From the NCBI GenBank assembly GCA_028712885.1, contig JAQTPK010000012.1:5001-57350 (forward strand): DNA of 52,350 nucleotides, given 5' to 3'. The translations under genes were made by a program, and so were the position numbers. A model generated the notes under the pieces. That model did no database searches. It saw nothing but the letters and a program-made list of their open reading frames with translations, and was not told the origin of the DNA. Positions within the stretch are counted from its first letter, which is position 1; every line of letters begins with the position of its first letter. Shown one piece after another: positions 1 through 8,020 of this stretch. Source of the DNA: Syntrophales bacterium. GTDB lineage: Bacteria > Desulfobacterota > Syntrophia > Syntrophales > UBA4778.

Positions 1-179
1 CGTTCCTTTGTCAAGAACATTTTCTCAAACGTAGTCCCGCTAAATTGCGAAAAAACCTCCCTATCCGGGTTGCCCTCAATCTGCACCCGATCCAGGATTC
101 GAATTTTTTGCGCAAATTTGGCAGGGAGCCTGCCTGAGAATGCCGACCAAAACCAAAGGATACCCGCATAGGGGTATCG

Positions 180-189
180 TGTTAAAGAA
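180..189 (-). promoter_or_regulatory. boxA-like antitermination element
   Basis: The minus strand reads TTCTTTAACA, close to the rRNA boxA core CTCTTTAACA. It lies about 13 nt after the predicted P2 start, where an rRNA leader boxA would be expected. Confidence 0.5.
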
Positions 190-208
190 CGATAAAACTT
201 CAAGTGTA

Positions 209-236
209 ATTATACCCGGAAAGTAATTTATGTCAA
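209..236 (-). promoter_or_regulatory. Sigma70-type promoter P2, leftward, consensus
   Basis: On the minus strand a perfect TTGACA (236-231) and a perfect TATAAT (214-209) are separated by 16 nt. This is the strongest promoter visible in the region, and transcription would start near 202. Confidence 0.8.
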
Positions 237-295
237 GCCGATTTTTCCTTCTCACCCGCCTGCGGATTCCGGGTATCCCTCACGGACGAGCGGCT

Positions 296-323
296 ATTAT
301 ACGGATAATGTCGGCAGAGTCAA
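296..323 (-). promoter_or_regulatory. Sigma70-type promoter P1, leftward
   Basis: On the minus strand TTGACT (323-318) is separated by 16 nt from a perfect TATAAT (301-296). It reads away from tyrS toward the window edge. Confidence 0.7.
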
Positions 324-381
324 GAGAGAAATTGAATTATTTTATCAAGCACAAAAAGCAATATTATTAGATAATTACTGA

Positions 382-1662
382 TTACTCCGCAATCTCCACG
401 ACGGCAAATTTCTTTTTTCCTTTCCGAATGAAAATCCTCCTGTTTTCCCGGAAATCCGCCATCCCGATCGGCTCGTCATAGGCCTGTATCTGCCGGTCGT
501 TGACGTACCCTCCGCCCTGCGCGATAAGCCTCCTCGACTCCCCCAGGGTGGCGCAGAGACTGGCTTCCGTGAAGAGCTTGTAAGCCGGGATAGTCTCTTC
601 CAGCTCGGCCCGGCTTTTCACTATCCTCTTTATGGCCGAATCGTCGGCCTGAATCTCTCTCGGTATCGAGCTGGACGGCAGAATATCCGGAGCAACGGGC
701 CTGATCCGGAAAGCAGCGACGGAAGCCTTCCAGGCGGCAACCGCCGCCTGCTCCCCATGCGTAATCTTCGTCGCTTCGAAGGCAAGCACGGCTTTGGCCA
801 TGTTCAATTCCGTGTCCGGCAGATGCTCGGTTTTCCGTATCTCTTCCATCGGCAGATAGGTGAAGAGAGACAGGAAACGCTCCACGTCCGCATCCGCCGT
901 ATTGACCCAGTACTGATAATATTCGTACGGTGAAGTCAGTGCGGCATCCAGCCAGATCGTCCCTCTTTCCGTTTTCCCCATTTTATGGCCGAGCGCCGTC
1001 GTGATCAGCGGAAAGGTTATCCCGAAAGCGGGTTTCCCCTCAATCCGTCGAATCAGGTCTATTCCGGCCACTATGTTTCCCCATTGGTCGCTGCCGCCCA
1101 TCTGCAGCTCGCAGCCGTACTCTTTGCAGAGGTAGAGGAAATCATACGCCTGCAACAGCATGTAGTTGAACTCGATAAAATTCAGCCCGGTCTCCAGACG
1201 CATGCGGTAACTCTCGGCGGCGAGCATCCTGTTGACGCTGAAGTGCCTGCCAATGTCCCTCAGGAATTCGATGTAATTGAGCGGCGTCAGCCAATCGGCG
1301 TTATTCAGGAGAACGGCTCCCTTATCGGAAAAGCTGATGTAATTCGAAAGCTGCTTTTTCAGTGACTCCGCATTTGCGTCGACCTGTTCCCGCTTGAGGA
1401 TCTGCCTCATTTCGGTCTTGCCGCTCGGGTCCCCGATAAGGGCGGTGCCGCCGCCCACGAGCGCTATCGGCCGGTGTCCCTGCCGCTGCATATGCGCGAG
1501 AGCCATTATGGGCACAAGGCTTCCGACGTGGAGACTGGTCGCGGTCGGGTCAAATCCGATATAACAGGTAACCGGCCCTTCTCCGAGCCTGTCCCGGATC
1601 CTGAGATCGGTAACCTGCTCTATGAATCCCCTTTCCGAAAACAGGTCAAATACGTTTTTCAA
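382..1662 (-). CDS. tyrS: Tyrosyl-tRNA synthetase
   Basis: Class I aminoacyl-tRNA synthetase that charges tRNA-Tyr in the cytoplasm. The 426 residues match the bacterial TyrRS length. A HIGH-type motif HVGS is at residues 45-48 within GFDPTATSLHVGS. The YMLLQAYDF and GGSDQWGNI segments of the active site are present, followed by a KMSKS-type loop KMGKT near residue 228. The C-terminal 65 or so residues form an S4-like RNA-binding domain ending in a basic KGKKK tail. The start is TTG at 1662-1660 and overlaps the stop of the upstream phosphoesterase gene as TTGA, so the two are probably translationally coupled. It is the last gene of the minus-strand operon. Confidence 0.97.
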   Translation of the reverse strand: MKNVFDLFSERGFIEQVTDLRIRDRLGEGPVTCYIGFDPTATSLHVGSLVPIMALAHMQRQGHRPIALVGGGTALIGDPSGKTEMRQILKREQVDANAESLKKQLSNYISFSDKGAVLLNNADWLTPLNYIEFLRDIGRHFSVNRMLAAESYRMRLETGLNFIEFNYMLLQAYDFLYLCKEYGCELQMGGSDQWGNIVAGIDLIRRIEGKPAFGITFPLITTALGHKMGKTERGTIWLDAALTSPYEYYQYWVNTADADVERFLSLFTYLPMEEIRKTEHLPDTELNMAKAVLAFEATKITHGEQAAVAAWKASVAAFRIRPVAPDILPSSSIPREIQADDSAIKRIVKSRAELEETIPAYKLFTEASLCATLGESRRLIAQGGGYVNDRQIQAYDEPIGMADFRENRRIFIRKGKKKFAVVEIAE

Positions 1663-2465
1663 ACCCTTCTTCCTCCAGACCTCTCTTCGAGTCTAAGACT
1701 GATTCTTTCAATCCCCCTGCTTCCGCCTGTCTGCTCGTCCACGTCCACGATCACGCCCTGGAGCCGGACGTCCTGTCTGGCAACATCGAATTTCTGGGGA
1801 ATCGCCGTAAGAAAACGGCCCAACGCCCTTTCAATGCTTATGCCGATTATCGAATCGAACGGTCCCGTCATTCCCGCATCAGTTATATATGCCGTTCCCC
1901 CGGGAAACACCTGTTCATCTGCGGTCTGCACGTGCGTGTGGGTCCCGAGCACGGCGCTTACCCTGCCGTCCAGAAAACGTCCCAAGGCCTCTTTTTCCGA
2001 AGTGGCTTCTGCATGAAAATCCACCAGGATTACGTCCGCCTTTCCTCTCATGGCGAGAATTTCCTGCTCCGCCCTGCGGAATGGATTATCGATCGGAAAC
2101 ATGAAGACCCGGCCCATAAGATTGATTATTCCGACATTTATCCCGGCGGGCGTCCTGGAAATCGTGCTCCCATGGCCCGGAACGCCTTCGGGGTAATTTG
2201 CGGGTCGGAGCAGCGCATCGTAATCGTTTATGAAAGATTCGGTTTCCTTCTTATCCCAGACATGATTTCCCGAGGTCAGGACATGAATGCCGTTCTGAAA
2301 AAGCTCTTCCACCACCTCGCGTGTCAGGCCGAAGCCTCCGGCCGCGTTTTCTCCATTGGCAACGACAATATCGATGAGCTTGTCACAAACAATACCGGGA
2401 AGGAGCTCGCGCACGGCTCTCCTTCCCGGTTTTCCCACAATGTCGCCGATAAATAATATTCGCAT
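1659..2465 (-). CDS. ymdB: YmdB/TIGR00282-type metallophosphoesterase
   Basis: Calcineurin-like phosphoesterase of the YmdB family, whose characterised members hydrolyse 2',3'-cyclic nucleotides. The 268 residues match the family. Metal-binding motifs are visible: GDIVGKPGRR at the N-terminus, NGENAAGG, SGNHVWDK, DFHAEATSEKE, and GTHTHVQTAD near residue 175. It lies between rny and tyrS. Linkage of ymdB to rny is widespread and suggests a shared link to RNA turnover. Its stop overlaps the tyrS start by four bases. The 135-base gap to rny is filled by a hairpin-word repeat. Confidence 0.93.
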   Translation of the reverse strand: MRILFIGDIVGKPGRRAVRELLPGIVCDKLIDIVVANGENAAGGFGLTREVVEELFQNGIHVLTSGNHVWDKKETESFINDYDALLRPANYPEGVPGHGSTISRTPAGINVGIINLMGRVFMFPIDNPFRRAEQEILAMRGKADVILVDFHAEATSEKEALGRFLDGRVSAVLGTHTHVQTADEQVFPGGTAYITDAGMTGPFDSIIGISIERALGRFLTAIPQKFDVARQDVRLQGVIVDVDEQTGGSRGIERISLRLEERSGGRRV

Positions 2466-2483
2466 TTCAGCTCTATCGTTCCG

Positions 2484-2606
2484 ATGGCAAAAGGCAAAAG
2501 GCTAAAGGCAAAAGGCCATCATAGTTCACCTCAACAATATCGAGGCTTCTCTATTGTTTACCCTGTGCCTTAAGCCCTTTGCCCTTTGCCTGTTTTGTTC
2601 CTATTT
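2484..2606. repeat. Imperfect hairpin repeat, AAAGGCA/TGCCTTT word family
   Basis: The left half repeats variants of ggcaaaaggc and gctaaaggc. After a spacer, the right half carries their reverse complements (gccttaagccc, tttgccctttgcc). The transcript would fold into a long imperfect hairpin. It lies between rny and ymdB. The same word family recurs at 12885-12970 and 15628-15776. Confidence 0.75.
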
Positions 2607-4157
2607 CGCTAATTCCGATACGCGCGTTTCGCGCACCACCGTTACTTTAATCTGGCCGGGATACGTCAACTCGGACTCGATTTTTTTCACAATATCCCTG
2701 CAGAGGACCACGGCGTCGTTGTCCGAAACCTTTCCGCTCTCGACCAGAATGCGGATCTCCCTTCCTGCCTGGATGGCGTAGCTCTTTTCCACGCCTTCGA
2801 ACGAGTCCGCGATTCTTTCCAGGTCGTCGAGCCTTTTTACGTAGGTCTCGAGCATTTCCCGCCGCGCGCCGGGCCTTGCCGCCGAAAGGGTATCGGCGGC
2901 CTGAACAAGGACCCCGAGGAGCGGATTGGTTCTTCCGTCGTCGTGGTGGGTGGCGATCGCCTGCACGATTCGTTCGCTCTCTCCGAACCGCTTGGCGTAA
3001 CTTGACCCGATTTCCGCATGAGTGCCTTCGACTTTATGGTCGATGGCCTTGCCGATATCGTGGAGAAGACCGGCTCTCTTCGCCTCCTTGACATTCATCC
3101 CGAGCTCAGCCGCCATCATTCCGGTCAGATGAGCGACCTCTATCGAATGCTGGAGCACATTCTGCGAAAAGCTCGTCCTGTATTTAAGTTTCCCGAGAAG
3201 ATCAACAATTTCAGGGTGTATATCATGTACACCGACATCAAAGGAAGCTCTTTCGCCGGCCTCCTGGATCAGGGTGTCCACTTCTGCTTTAACTTTCTTT
3301 ACGATTTCCTCTATCCGGCCGGGGTGGATCCTTCCATCGCTGATCAGACGCTCCAGGGAAAGGCGGGCGACTTCCCTGCGCACAGGATCGAAGCCTGACA
3401 GGACGACTGCCTCCGGAGTATCGTCAATAATCAGATCGATACCGGTTGCCGCCTCTATCGCACGTATATTTCTCCCTTCGCGACCGATAATCCTTCCCTT
3501 CATCTCGTCTGTCGGAAGGGCGACAACGGACACGGTATTTTCAGTCACAAAATCACTTGCATAGCGTTGGACCGCATAGGCTATAACCTCTCTGGCCTTT
3601 TTGTCGCAGGTCCTTCTGGCTTCCTCCTCTATTTTTCTAATCATTACAGCGGCATCGCGCCTGGCTTCCGTCTCCATCGAACTTACAAGAAGGTTTTTGG
3701 CCTCATCGGAAGTGATCCCCGCAATCTTTTCCAGGCGCATCCTCTGCTCCTCGATCACTTCGTCCAGCTTGTTATGTTTCTCCAGCAAATGATTTTCTTT
3801 CTGGATAAAAGATTTTTCCCTGGTTTCGGCATTAGCCTCTTTCTGAACCAGAACATCCATCCTTTTCTCCAGGTTCTCCTCTTTCGAGCGGACTCTTTTT
3901 TCCAGAGCCTCTATATCTGCCCTTTTTTCCTTAGCTTCCTTTTCGAAATCGGCTTTGGCCTTAAGCAGAAAATCCTTGGCCTGAAATACCGATTCTTTTT
4001 TTATATTTTCAGCCTCTTTCCTGGCTTCATCGATGATCCTCGCCGAAAGACTTTCGGAGGAAGCCATCTTTTTTCTCAGCAACAGCACCTGGAGAAAATA
4101 ACCGAATATGATCCCGATTGTCACTGCGATCAGTATGATCCCGATTTCCTGTAACAA
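2601..4157 (-). CDS. rny: Ribonuclease Y
   Basis: Membrane-anchored endoribonuclease that initiates mRNA decay. About 518 residues, the usual RNase Y length. In order there is an N-terminal membrane helix (about residues 3-27), a long charged coiled coil (to about 195), a KH domain with the [13 protein letters not shown] loop, and an HD domain with HSIEVAHL and [11 protein letters not shown] carrying the catalytic His-Asp pair. The frame stays open to GTG at 4166, but that codon overlaps the strong ribosome site AAGGAGG. TTG at 4157-4155 lies 8 nt after that site and is the better start. The gene follows 6S RNA and zapA on the same strand. Confidence 0.97.
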   Translation of the reverse strand: MLQEIGIILIAVTIGIIFGYFLQVLLLRKKMASSESLSARIIDEARKEAENIKKESVFQAKDFLLKAKADFEKEAKEKRADIEALEKRVRSKEENLEKRMDVLVQKEANAETREKSFIQKENHLLEKHNKLDEVIEEQRMRLEKIAGITSDEAKNLLVSSMETEARRDAAVMIRKIEEEARRTCDKKAREVIAYAVQRYASDFVTENTVSVVALPTDEMKGRIIGREGRNIRAIEAATGIDLIIDDTPEAVVLSGFDPVRREVARLSLERLISDGRIHPGRIEEIVKKVKAEVDTLIQEAGERASFDVGVHDIHPEIVDLLGKLKYRTSFSQNVLQHSIEVAHLTGMMAAELGMNVKEAKRAGLLHDIGKAIDHKVEGTHAEIGSSYAKRFGESERIVQAIATHHDDGRTNPLLGVLVQAADTLSAARPGARREMLETYVKRLDDLERIADSFEGVEKSYAIQAGREIRILVESGKVSDNDAVVLCRDIVKKIESELTYPGQIKVTVVRETRVSELAK

Positions 4158-4384
4158 ACCACTCACCTCCTTGATGCAACGTCGTACCTGGTCAATCCTG
4201 AGAGGAAAAGGGATTTTCTACAGAATGGCTATAGAAGGGTGTTCCAGAGGGGCAAAATTGCTTCCGGGCCTTGCGATACCAGGATGCCGGGCCGTTATCG
4301 GGAGGCCGCTTAATCCTGGATTCATTCAGGGGCTTTCTTTCTCAAAAGGCCTGAATACAGTAACTTCTCTGCTTTGGGACAAAA

Positions 4385-4575
4385 TCGTAAAAACCCCCGC
4401 AATGCCGTGTTGTATTACCCTTTTGAACCGAGCCCAAAAGGTGGAGGCCGCCTATTTGCTTCAGGCTTCCCGCCGCCCGTAAGCGCGGGCATGCTCACCG
4501 CAAATGCAGTATGGCTTCCGTTTTCTATGTGTTGGCTCAAAAAAAATAAACAATCACGAGCACCGCAGGGGAAAC
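4385..4575 (-). ncRNA. ssrS: 6S RNA
   Basis: 6S RNA binds sigma70 RNA polymerase holoenzyme by mimicking an open promoter. Conserved features are readable on the minus strand. A 12-bp closing stem joins 4571-4560 to 4405-4394, all pairs being Watson-Crick or G-U. The hallmark segment GGTGAGCATGC lies near 4499-4489. Further on, segments corresponding to the CACCTT..GAACC..AAGGGTTA part of E. coli 6S RNA are present as ccacctttt and ggttcaaaagggta. The closing stem runs into five T residues, as in a terminator. Location directly after zapA is the classical proteobacterial arrangement. The ends are approximate. Confidence 0.88.
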
Positions 4576-4578
4576 TGT

Positions 4579-4857
4579 CTATGTTCTTTCTTCGATAAAA
4601 CGAATCAAACGAGAGGACTCGCTCTCTAATTCATCAATGATCGATTCTCTCTCTCCTTTAAACCTGAAAAATTCGTCCGCTATGTTAAGGGCAACCAGAA
4701 TGGCTACATTAAAGGTGGTCGCATTTTTCGACGCCCTGCCGATTTCTTCTGCCTTGCCGTTTACATATTGTACGATATTCGCCACATGCTCATCCCCCGT
4801 GTCACTCAGAACCGAGAATTCCTGTCCCAAAACCTTGATGTTGAATCGCTTTTTCAA
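4579..4857 (-). CDS. zapA: Cell division protein ZapA
   Basis: Small FtsZ-associated protein that bundles FtsZ filaments at the division ring. The pattern fits ZapA: N-terminal KKRFNIKVLGQEFSVLSDTG with the IxGxxYxI-like core, a central ATTFNVAILVALNIADEFF helix, and a C-terminal coiled coil. A GTG at 4863 is in frame, but it sits only 2 nt after GAGG (4869-4866). TTG at 4857-4855 has 8-nt spacing and gives the usual MKKR start, so it is preferred. The gene lies between a zapB-like gene and 6S RNA. Confidence 0.9.
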   Translation of the reverse strand: MKKRFNIKVLGQEFSVLSDTGDEHVANIVQYVNGKAEEIGRASKNATTFNVAILVALNIADEFFRFKGERESIIDELESESSRLIRFIEERT

Positions 4858-4873
4858 ATGCACGGCCTCACGG

Positions 4874-5146
4874 TCAACCCGGAACGCGAATATCCTGCAT
4901 CATGTCCAGAAGCGAATCCACCTTTGCTCTTACTGTATCCCTCTCTTCATACAGTTGTTTTAATAAACCGTTTACCTCTTCTAACTCTCCATCCTTTTTT
5001 TTCAACAATCCCTCTAATTCCTGATTCCTTTTTTTGACCTTAGAATATTCCTCAATTAAGACTCTGATTTTCCCTTCCAGTTCTTTGAACTTAACCAACT
5101 CCACCTGATCACCAGAACTTTCCTTTTTCTCAAACAATACGGACAC
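4874..5146 (-). CDS. Small coiled-coil protein, ZapB-like
   Basis: A polar protein of about 90 residues, almost entirely predicted coiled coil: VELVKFKELEGKIRVLIEEY followed by heptad-like KKRNQELEGLLKKKDGELEE. Similar short coiled-coil genes upstream of zapA are often annotated as ZapB, which cross-links ZapA rings. The function here is inferred from shape and position only. The frame is open to 5236, but that would overlap dusB. GTG at 5146-5144, after CGGAG, is a plausible start that removes the overlap. The stop is 16 bases before the zapA start, consistent with co-transcription. Confidence 0.7.
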   Translation of the reverse strand: MSVLFEKKESSGDQVELVKFKELEGKIRVLIEEYSKVKKRNQELEGLLKKKDGELEEVNGLLKQLYEERDTVRAKVDSLLDMMQDIRVPG

Positions 5147-5213
5147 TTTCTCCGAAAACCTCACACCTGGATTCAGAATCAAATTATGAAATCTGCATAG
5201 AAAAGTCAAGCAC

Positions 5214-6182
5214 TTATTTAGCTTCCGGGGCTGCAAGCTTCGCGAAATATTTGGCTATTAAGCTCCGTATCTCCTGCGCTCCCGCCGCGCCCGACACCTC
5301 GCGCCTGAAAGCGGAACTTCCCGGAAGCCCCCTGACGTACCAGGAAATATTCTGCTTTGTCAGCAGAACAGCTGTCTTCCGCTCGAATAACTCCATAATC
5401 ATATTTATATTATACATCAGCACCCGCCGTTTTTCTTCAATATCCGGCATCCGGGAGCCTTTATCACCGTAATTCAGCACTTGACGGAATATCCAGGGGT
5501 TGCCCATGCTGGCCCGACCGATCATGACTCCGTCGCATCCCGTAGTTTCCTGCATCCGGACCGCATCCGGCGCGCTCTTCACGTCGCCGTTTCCGATAAC
5601 CGGAATCCGCAGGCTTTTCTTCAGCTTTTCTATTAAACTCCAGTCCGGTTTCCCGGAAAACCCCTGCTCCGGCGTCCTCGGGTGGAGAATGACGGCGTCA
5701 ACCCCGCAATCTTCCGCTATAGCGGCTATTTCCCCGGCATTCGGACGGCCCCAGCCCGACCTCAACTTTATTGTCAGGGGGAGCGAGACGGCATTCCTGA
5801 TAGCCTTGATTATGGACCGGACTTTGGCCGGGTCCTTCATAAGCAAAGCCCCGCCGCCGGTGCGCAGGACCTTTTTTGCGGGACAACCCATATTCACATC
5901 GATGAGATCGGCGCCTCTCGCTTCGGCAATCCGCGCGGCTTCCGCAAAGGCCGCCGCATCTGAACCGAACAGCTGCACGCCCAGAGGATAATCCGGGGGG
6001 ATTCTTCTCAGGTATTCTTCAGTCCTGTAATTGCCGCGAACGAGGCCCTCCGCGCTGATCATCTCCGTAAAGGCGAGCGCACAGCCGAATTCCCTTGCTG
6101 TCGACCGGAAAACCGTATTGGTGATTCCGGCCATCGGAGCAAGAGAAAGATGGTTATTCAGCAGCAGTTTCCCGATCCGCAT
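5214..6182 (-). CDS. dusB: tRNA-dihydrouridine synthase DusB
   Basis: FMN-dependent enzyme that reduces uridine in the tRNA D-loop. The 322 residues match the family. Hallmarks are LAPMAGITNTVFR at the N-terminus, the catalytic Cys100 in NMGCPAKKV, GGGALLM, TIKLRSGW, and the FMN-binding segments VIGNGD and MIGRASMGNPWIF. The C-terminal helical domain is present. It appears to be first in the operon that continues with the zapB-like gene, zapA, 6S RNA, rny, ymdB and tyrS. Confidence 0.95.
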   Translation of the reverse strand: MRIGKLLLNNHLSLAPMAGITNTVFRSTAREFGCALAFTEMISAEGLVRGNYRTEEYLRRIPPDYPLGVQLFGSDAAAFAEAARIAEARGADLIDVNMGCPAKKVLRTGGGALLMKDPAKVRSIIKAIRNAVSLPLTIKLRSGWGRPNAGEIAAIAEDCGVDAVILHPRTPEQGFSGKPDWSLIEKLKKSLRIPVIGNGDVKSAPDAVRMQETTGCDGVMIGRASMGNPWIFRQVLNYGDKGSRMPDIEEKRRVLMYNINMIMELFERKTAVLLTKQNISWYVRGLPGSSAFRREVSGAAGAQEIRSLIAKYFAKLAAPEAK

Positions 6183-6775
6183 GGATTATCCCTTTCCCTG
6201 CATATTTATCATCATTCCGGTGACGGGTCCATTGGGTCAACGGGCGTTATGCACTGGGCATTGGGCATTAGGCATCAGGTGTTGGCGAAATAAGGGAGCC
6301 GGGCGGGAAAGGCGCGAAATGCGGGACAGGGGTCTTTTGCGTCCATTGCATCCGTTTCGTCCGTTGCGTCCATTGAGTCTATTGAGGTTCATGATACTGG
6401 CGCTCAACAGATAGTTTCTAATTTCGGGTTTCTGGTTTCGAGTTGCCTTGGAACAAGAAATAACTCGATACCCGCGACTCGAAACTATAAACTTTTTACC
6501 GATGGACGCGAAGGAACCAACGGACCCCTTCCACGCCCTTCCCGCCCTCCCCGCTTTTCTCTCCTTTCCCGCATTTCCCGCTATTCCCGCATTTCGCGCA
6601 TTTCCCGCTTTTAAAACGCAATGGATGCAGATGCAACAAGCGCAACGAACGTTACGAACGCGAAGACCCACAGGACTCAACAGATCAGATCAAAAAAAGT
6701 TTTTTTCGCCTTCTGATCTGTGATATAGGGGGGATTCAATTTATTTCTTGAGTAATACAATTTGGGGAGGATTGT
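6183..6775. repeat. Repeat-filled intergenic region between divergent genes
   Basis: No convincing gene. Several short-word arrays lie side by side. Words of the gcattgggcattagg type are near 6240-6285. TTGCGTCCATT-type words are at about 6335-6392, and near-complementary acgcaatgg/cgcaacgaacg words are at about 6620-6665. CCCGCATTT-type words are at about 6535-6612, with related gcgggaaaggcg words near 6300. The open frames across this region are by-products of the short periodicity. Promoters for dusB and for the response regulator must lie within or beside it. Confidence 0.75.
6680..6721. promoter_or_regulatory. Inverted repeat upstream of response regulator
   Basis: ACAGATCAG (6680-6688) and its exact reverse complement CTGATCTGT (6713-6721) flank an A/T-rich spacer with runs of A and T. 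It could be a regulator-binding palindrome or a stem-loop. A second small inverted repeat, ACAAT..ATTGT (6757-6775), encloses the ribosome-binding GGGGAGG of the gene. Confidence 0.4.
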
Positions 6776-7408
6776 ATGATCAAGATTCTAATCGCGGACG
6801 ATCATCCGATTGTCAGACAGGGTCTGAAACAGATCCTCGCGGAAGAATCGGACATGGGTGAATTCGGAGAGGCTCAGAATTCACAAGAGGTTATGGACCT
6901 CATTCGGAAGAAGGAGTGGGATATCGTCATTCTCGATATTACAATGCCGGGAAGGGGCGGGCTCGAAATCCTGAAAGAGATCAGAAGCGAGCGGCCTAAG
7001 CTTCCTGTCCTGATTCTGAGTATCCACCCGGAGGACCAATATGCAGTAAGGGCTTTGAAAGCCGGCGCCGCGGGCTATATGACGAAAGAGAGCGCCCCGG
7101 ACGACCTGATCAAGGCCATTCGCAAGGTTCTCAAGGGAGGGAAATATATCAGCCCGACTCTTGCCGAGAGTCTTGCCCTTTTCCTGGAAAGGGATGACCG
7201 CAAATCGCCGCATGAGAAGCTCTCGGATCGCGAATACCAGGTCATGTGCATGATTGCCGAAGGAAAGAAAGTCAAGGAAATAGCAGATACCCTGGCATTA
7301 AGCGTGAAAACGATCAGCACGTATCGCGCAAGGATCCTGGAAAAGATGAGAATGAGGAGCAACGCGGACCTTATCCATTACGCGATCCAGAACAAGCTGA
7401 TCAACTGA
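6776..7408 (+). CDS. NarL/FixJ-family response regulator
   Basis: Two-component response regulator of 210 residues. The receiver domain (about 1-120) has the acidic pocket DD at 8-9, the phosphoacceptor Asp54 in VILDITMPG, and the conserved Lys in MTKES. A LuxR-type helix-turn-helix follows (about 145-205) with LSDREYQVMCMIAEG and VKTISTYRARILEKM. The ribosome site GGGGAGG lies 5-6 nt before ATG. No sensor kinase gene is adjacent. It stands alone, 230 bases upstream of the RiPP-type cassette on the same strand, and could regulate it; that is inference from position. Confidence 0.93.
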   Translation: MIKILIADDHPIVRQGLKQILAEESDMGEFGEAQNSQEVMDLIRKKEWDIVILDITMPGRGGLEILKEIRSERPKLPVLILSIHPEDQYAVRALKAGAAGYMTKESAPDDLIKAIRKVLKGGKYISPTLAESLALFLERDDRKSPHEKLSDREYQVMCMIAEGKKVKEIADTLALSVKTISTYRARILEKMRMRSNADLIHYAIQNKLIN

Positions 7409-7638
7409 CCGGCTTCACCGGACAGGTTCAGGAGCTCAAGCAGGGTCCGGCGTCTTGGTCAGGCGGCCGTCTGTGCCGCGCCGGATAATGTCGTATACCT
7501 GTATCCGGGCATCCGTACGCTTGGGACGATCGTTGAACAGCCCGCATCACTCTTCAGCCGTTCCGGCCGCTTCCATCTGAGGAATCACCCGTCTCCCGGC
7601 CATGAATTCACATCAGATATATGGAAGGCAGCCGCCGC

Positions 7639-7929
7639 ATGCAAGATACCCGAAAACCCGTTGCGAATCCGACAGTAATACTGAGGAAAGAGTTCGATGA
7701 CTGGGCCGTTCTGTTCGACCCCGACTCGGGGAACGCTTTCGGTCTGAACCCTACGGGCGTGTTCATCTGGGAGAGACTGGACGGTTCTCATGGCGTGGAC
7801 GATATTGTAAGGGACTTATCTGAAAACGCAAATGATATCCCTGAAAACGCGAAAAGCGACGTCGAAGAATTCATCCGCACTCTGATCGAGCAGGGATTGG
7901 CGGGGTACGAATTAGAACGTAAGGCGTGA
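7639..7929 (+). CDS. scmD: PqqD-like peptide-recognition protein (ScmD-like)
   Basis: Small PqqD-family protein (96 residues from ATG 7639; an in-frame ATG at 7621 adds six). PqqD folds, also called RiPP recognition elements, bind leader peptides and present them to radical SAM enzymes. Visible hallmarks are ILRKEFDDWAVLFDPDSG, then AFGLNPTGVFIWERLDG, which matches the LNxTGxxIWxLLDG signature, and a helical C-terminal half. The start at 7639 has GGAAGG about 10 nt upstream. It opens the cassette. A hairpin repeat (7930-8017) separates it from the first radical SAM gene. The scm letter is assigned from memory of the SynChlorMet cassette definitions. Confidence 0.85.
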   Translation: MQDTRKPVANPTVILRKEFDDWAVLFDPDSGNAFGLNPTGVFIWERLDGSHGVDDIVRDLSENANDIPENAKSDVEEFIRTLIEQGLAGYELERKA

Positions 7930-8017
7930 AGCGTAAATTGTAAGGTGTCGTTACCGCCGCCTGCCGCTCATCTCAGATGGTCACCTTACGCTTTACTCCT
8001 TACGCTTCACGGTTTCT
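7921..8017. repeat. Imperfect hairpin repeat, GCGTAAG word family
   Basis: Left-arm words (aaggcgtgaagcgtaa, ttgtaaggtg) are mirrored on the right by caccttacgctttactcc and ttacgcttcacgg. It sits inside the cassette between the PqqD-like and first radical SAM genes. It may weaken or tune read-through there. Confidence 0.75.
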
Positions 8018-8020
8018 GAT

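Larger units (their letters stand above)
1..381 (-). other. Leader/promoter region leaving the window
   Basis: This gene-free stretch lies beyond the tyrS stop. Read on the minus strand it holds two sigma70-type promoters in tandem, a boxA-like element after the second, and another TTGACA box at 14-9 whose -10 would fall outside the window. No coding frame is convincing. The arrangement is typical of an rRNA operon leader, so a 16S gene may begin just beyond base 1; that is inference because the gene is not visible. Confidence 0.6.

Noticed and set aside
86-112. T-loop-like ttcgaatcc on the minus strand as a tRNA
   Set aside because: No acceptor, anticodon or D arm can be folded around it.
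6237-6680. Long minus-strand frame of 147 residues rich in NAG/NGR words
   Set aside because: It is a by-product of short-period repeat words; no ribosome site and no protein-like composition.
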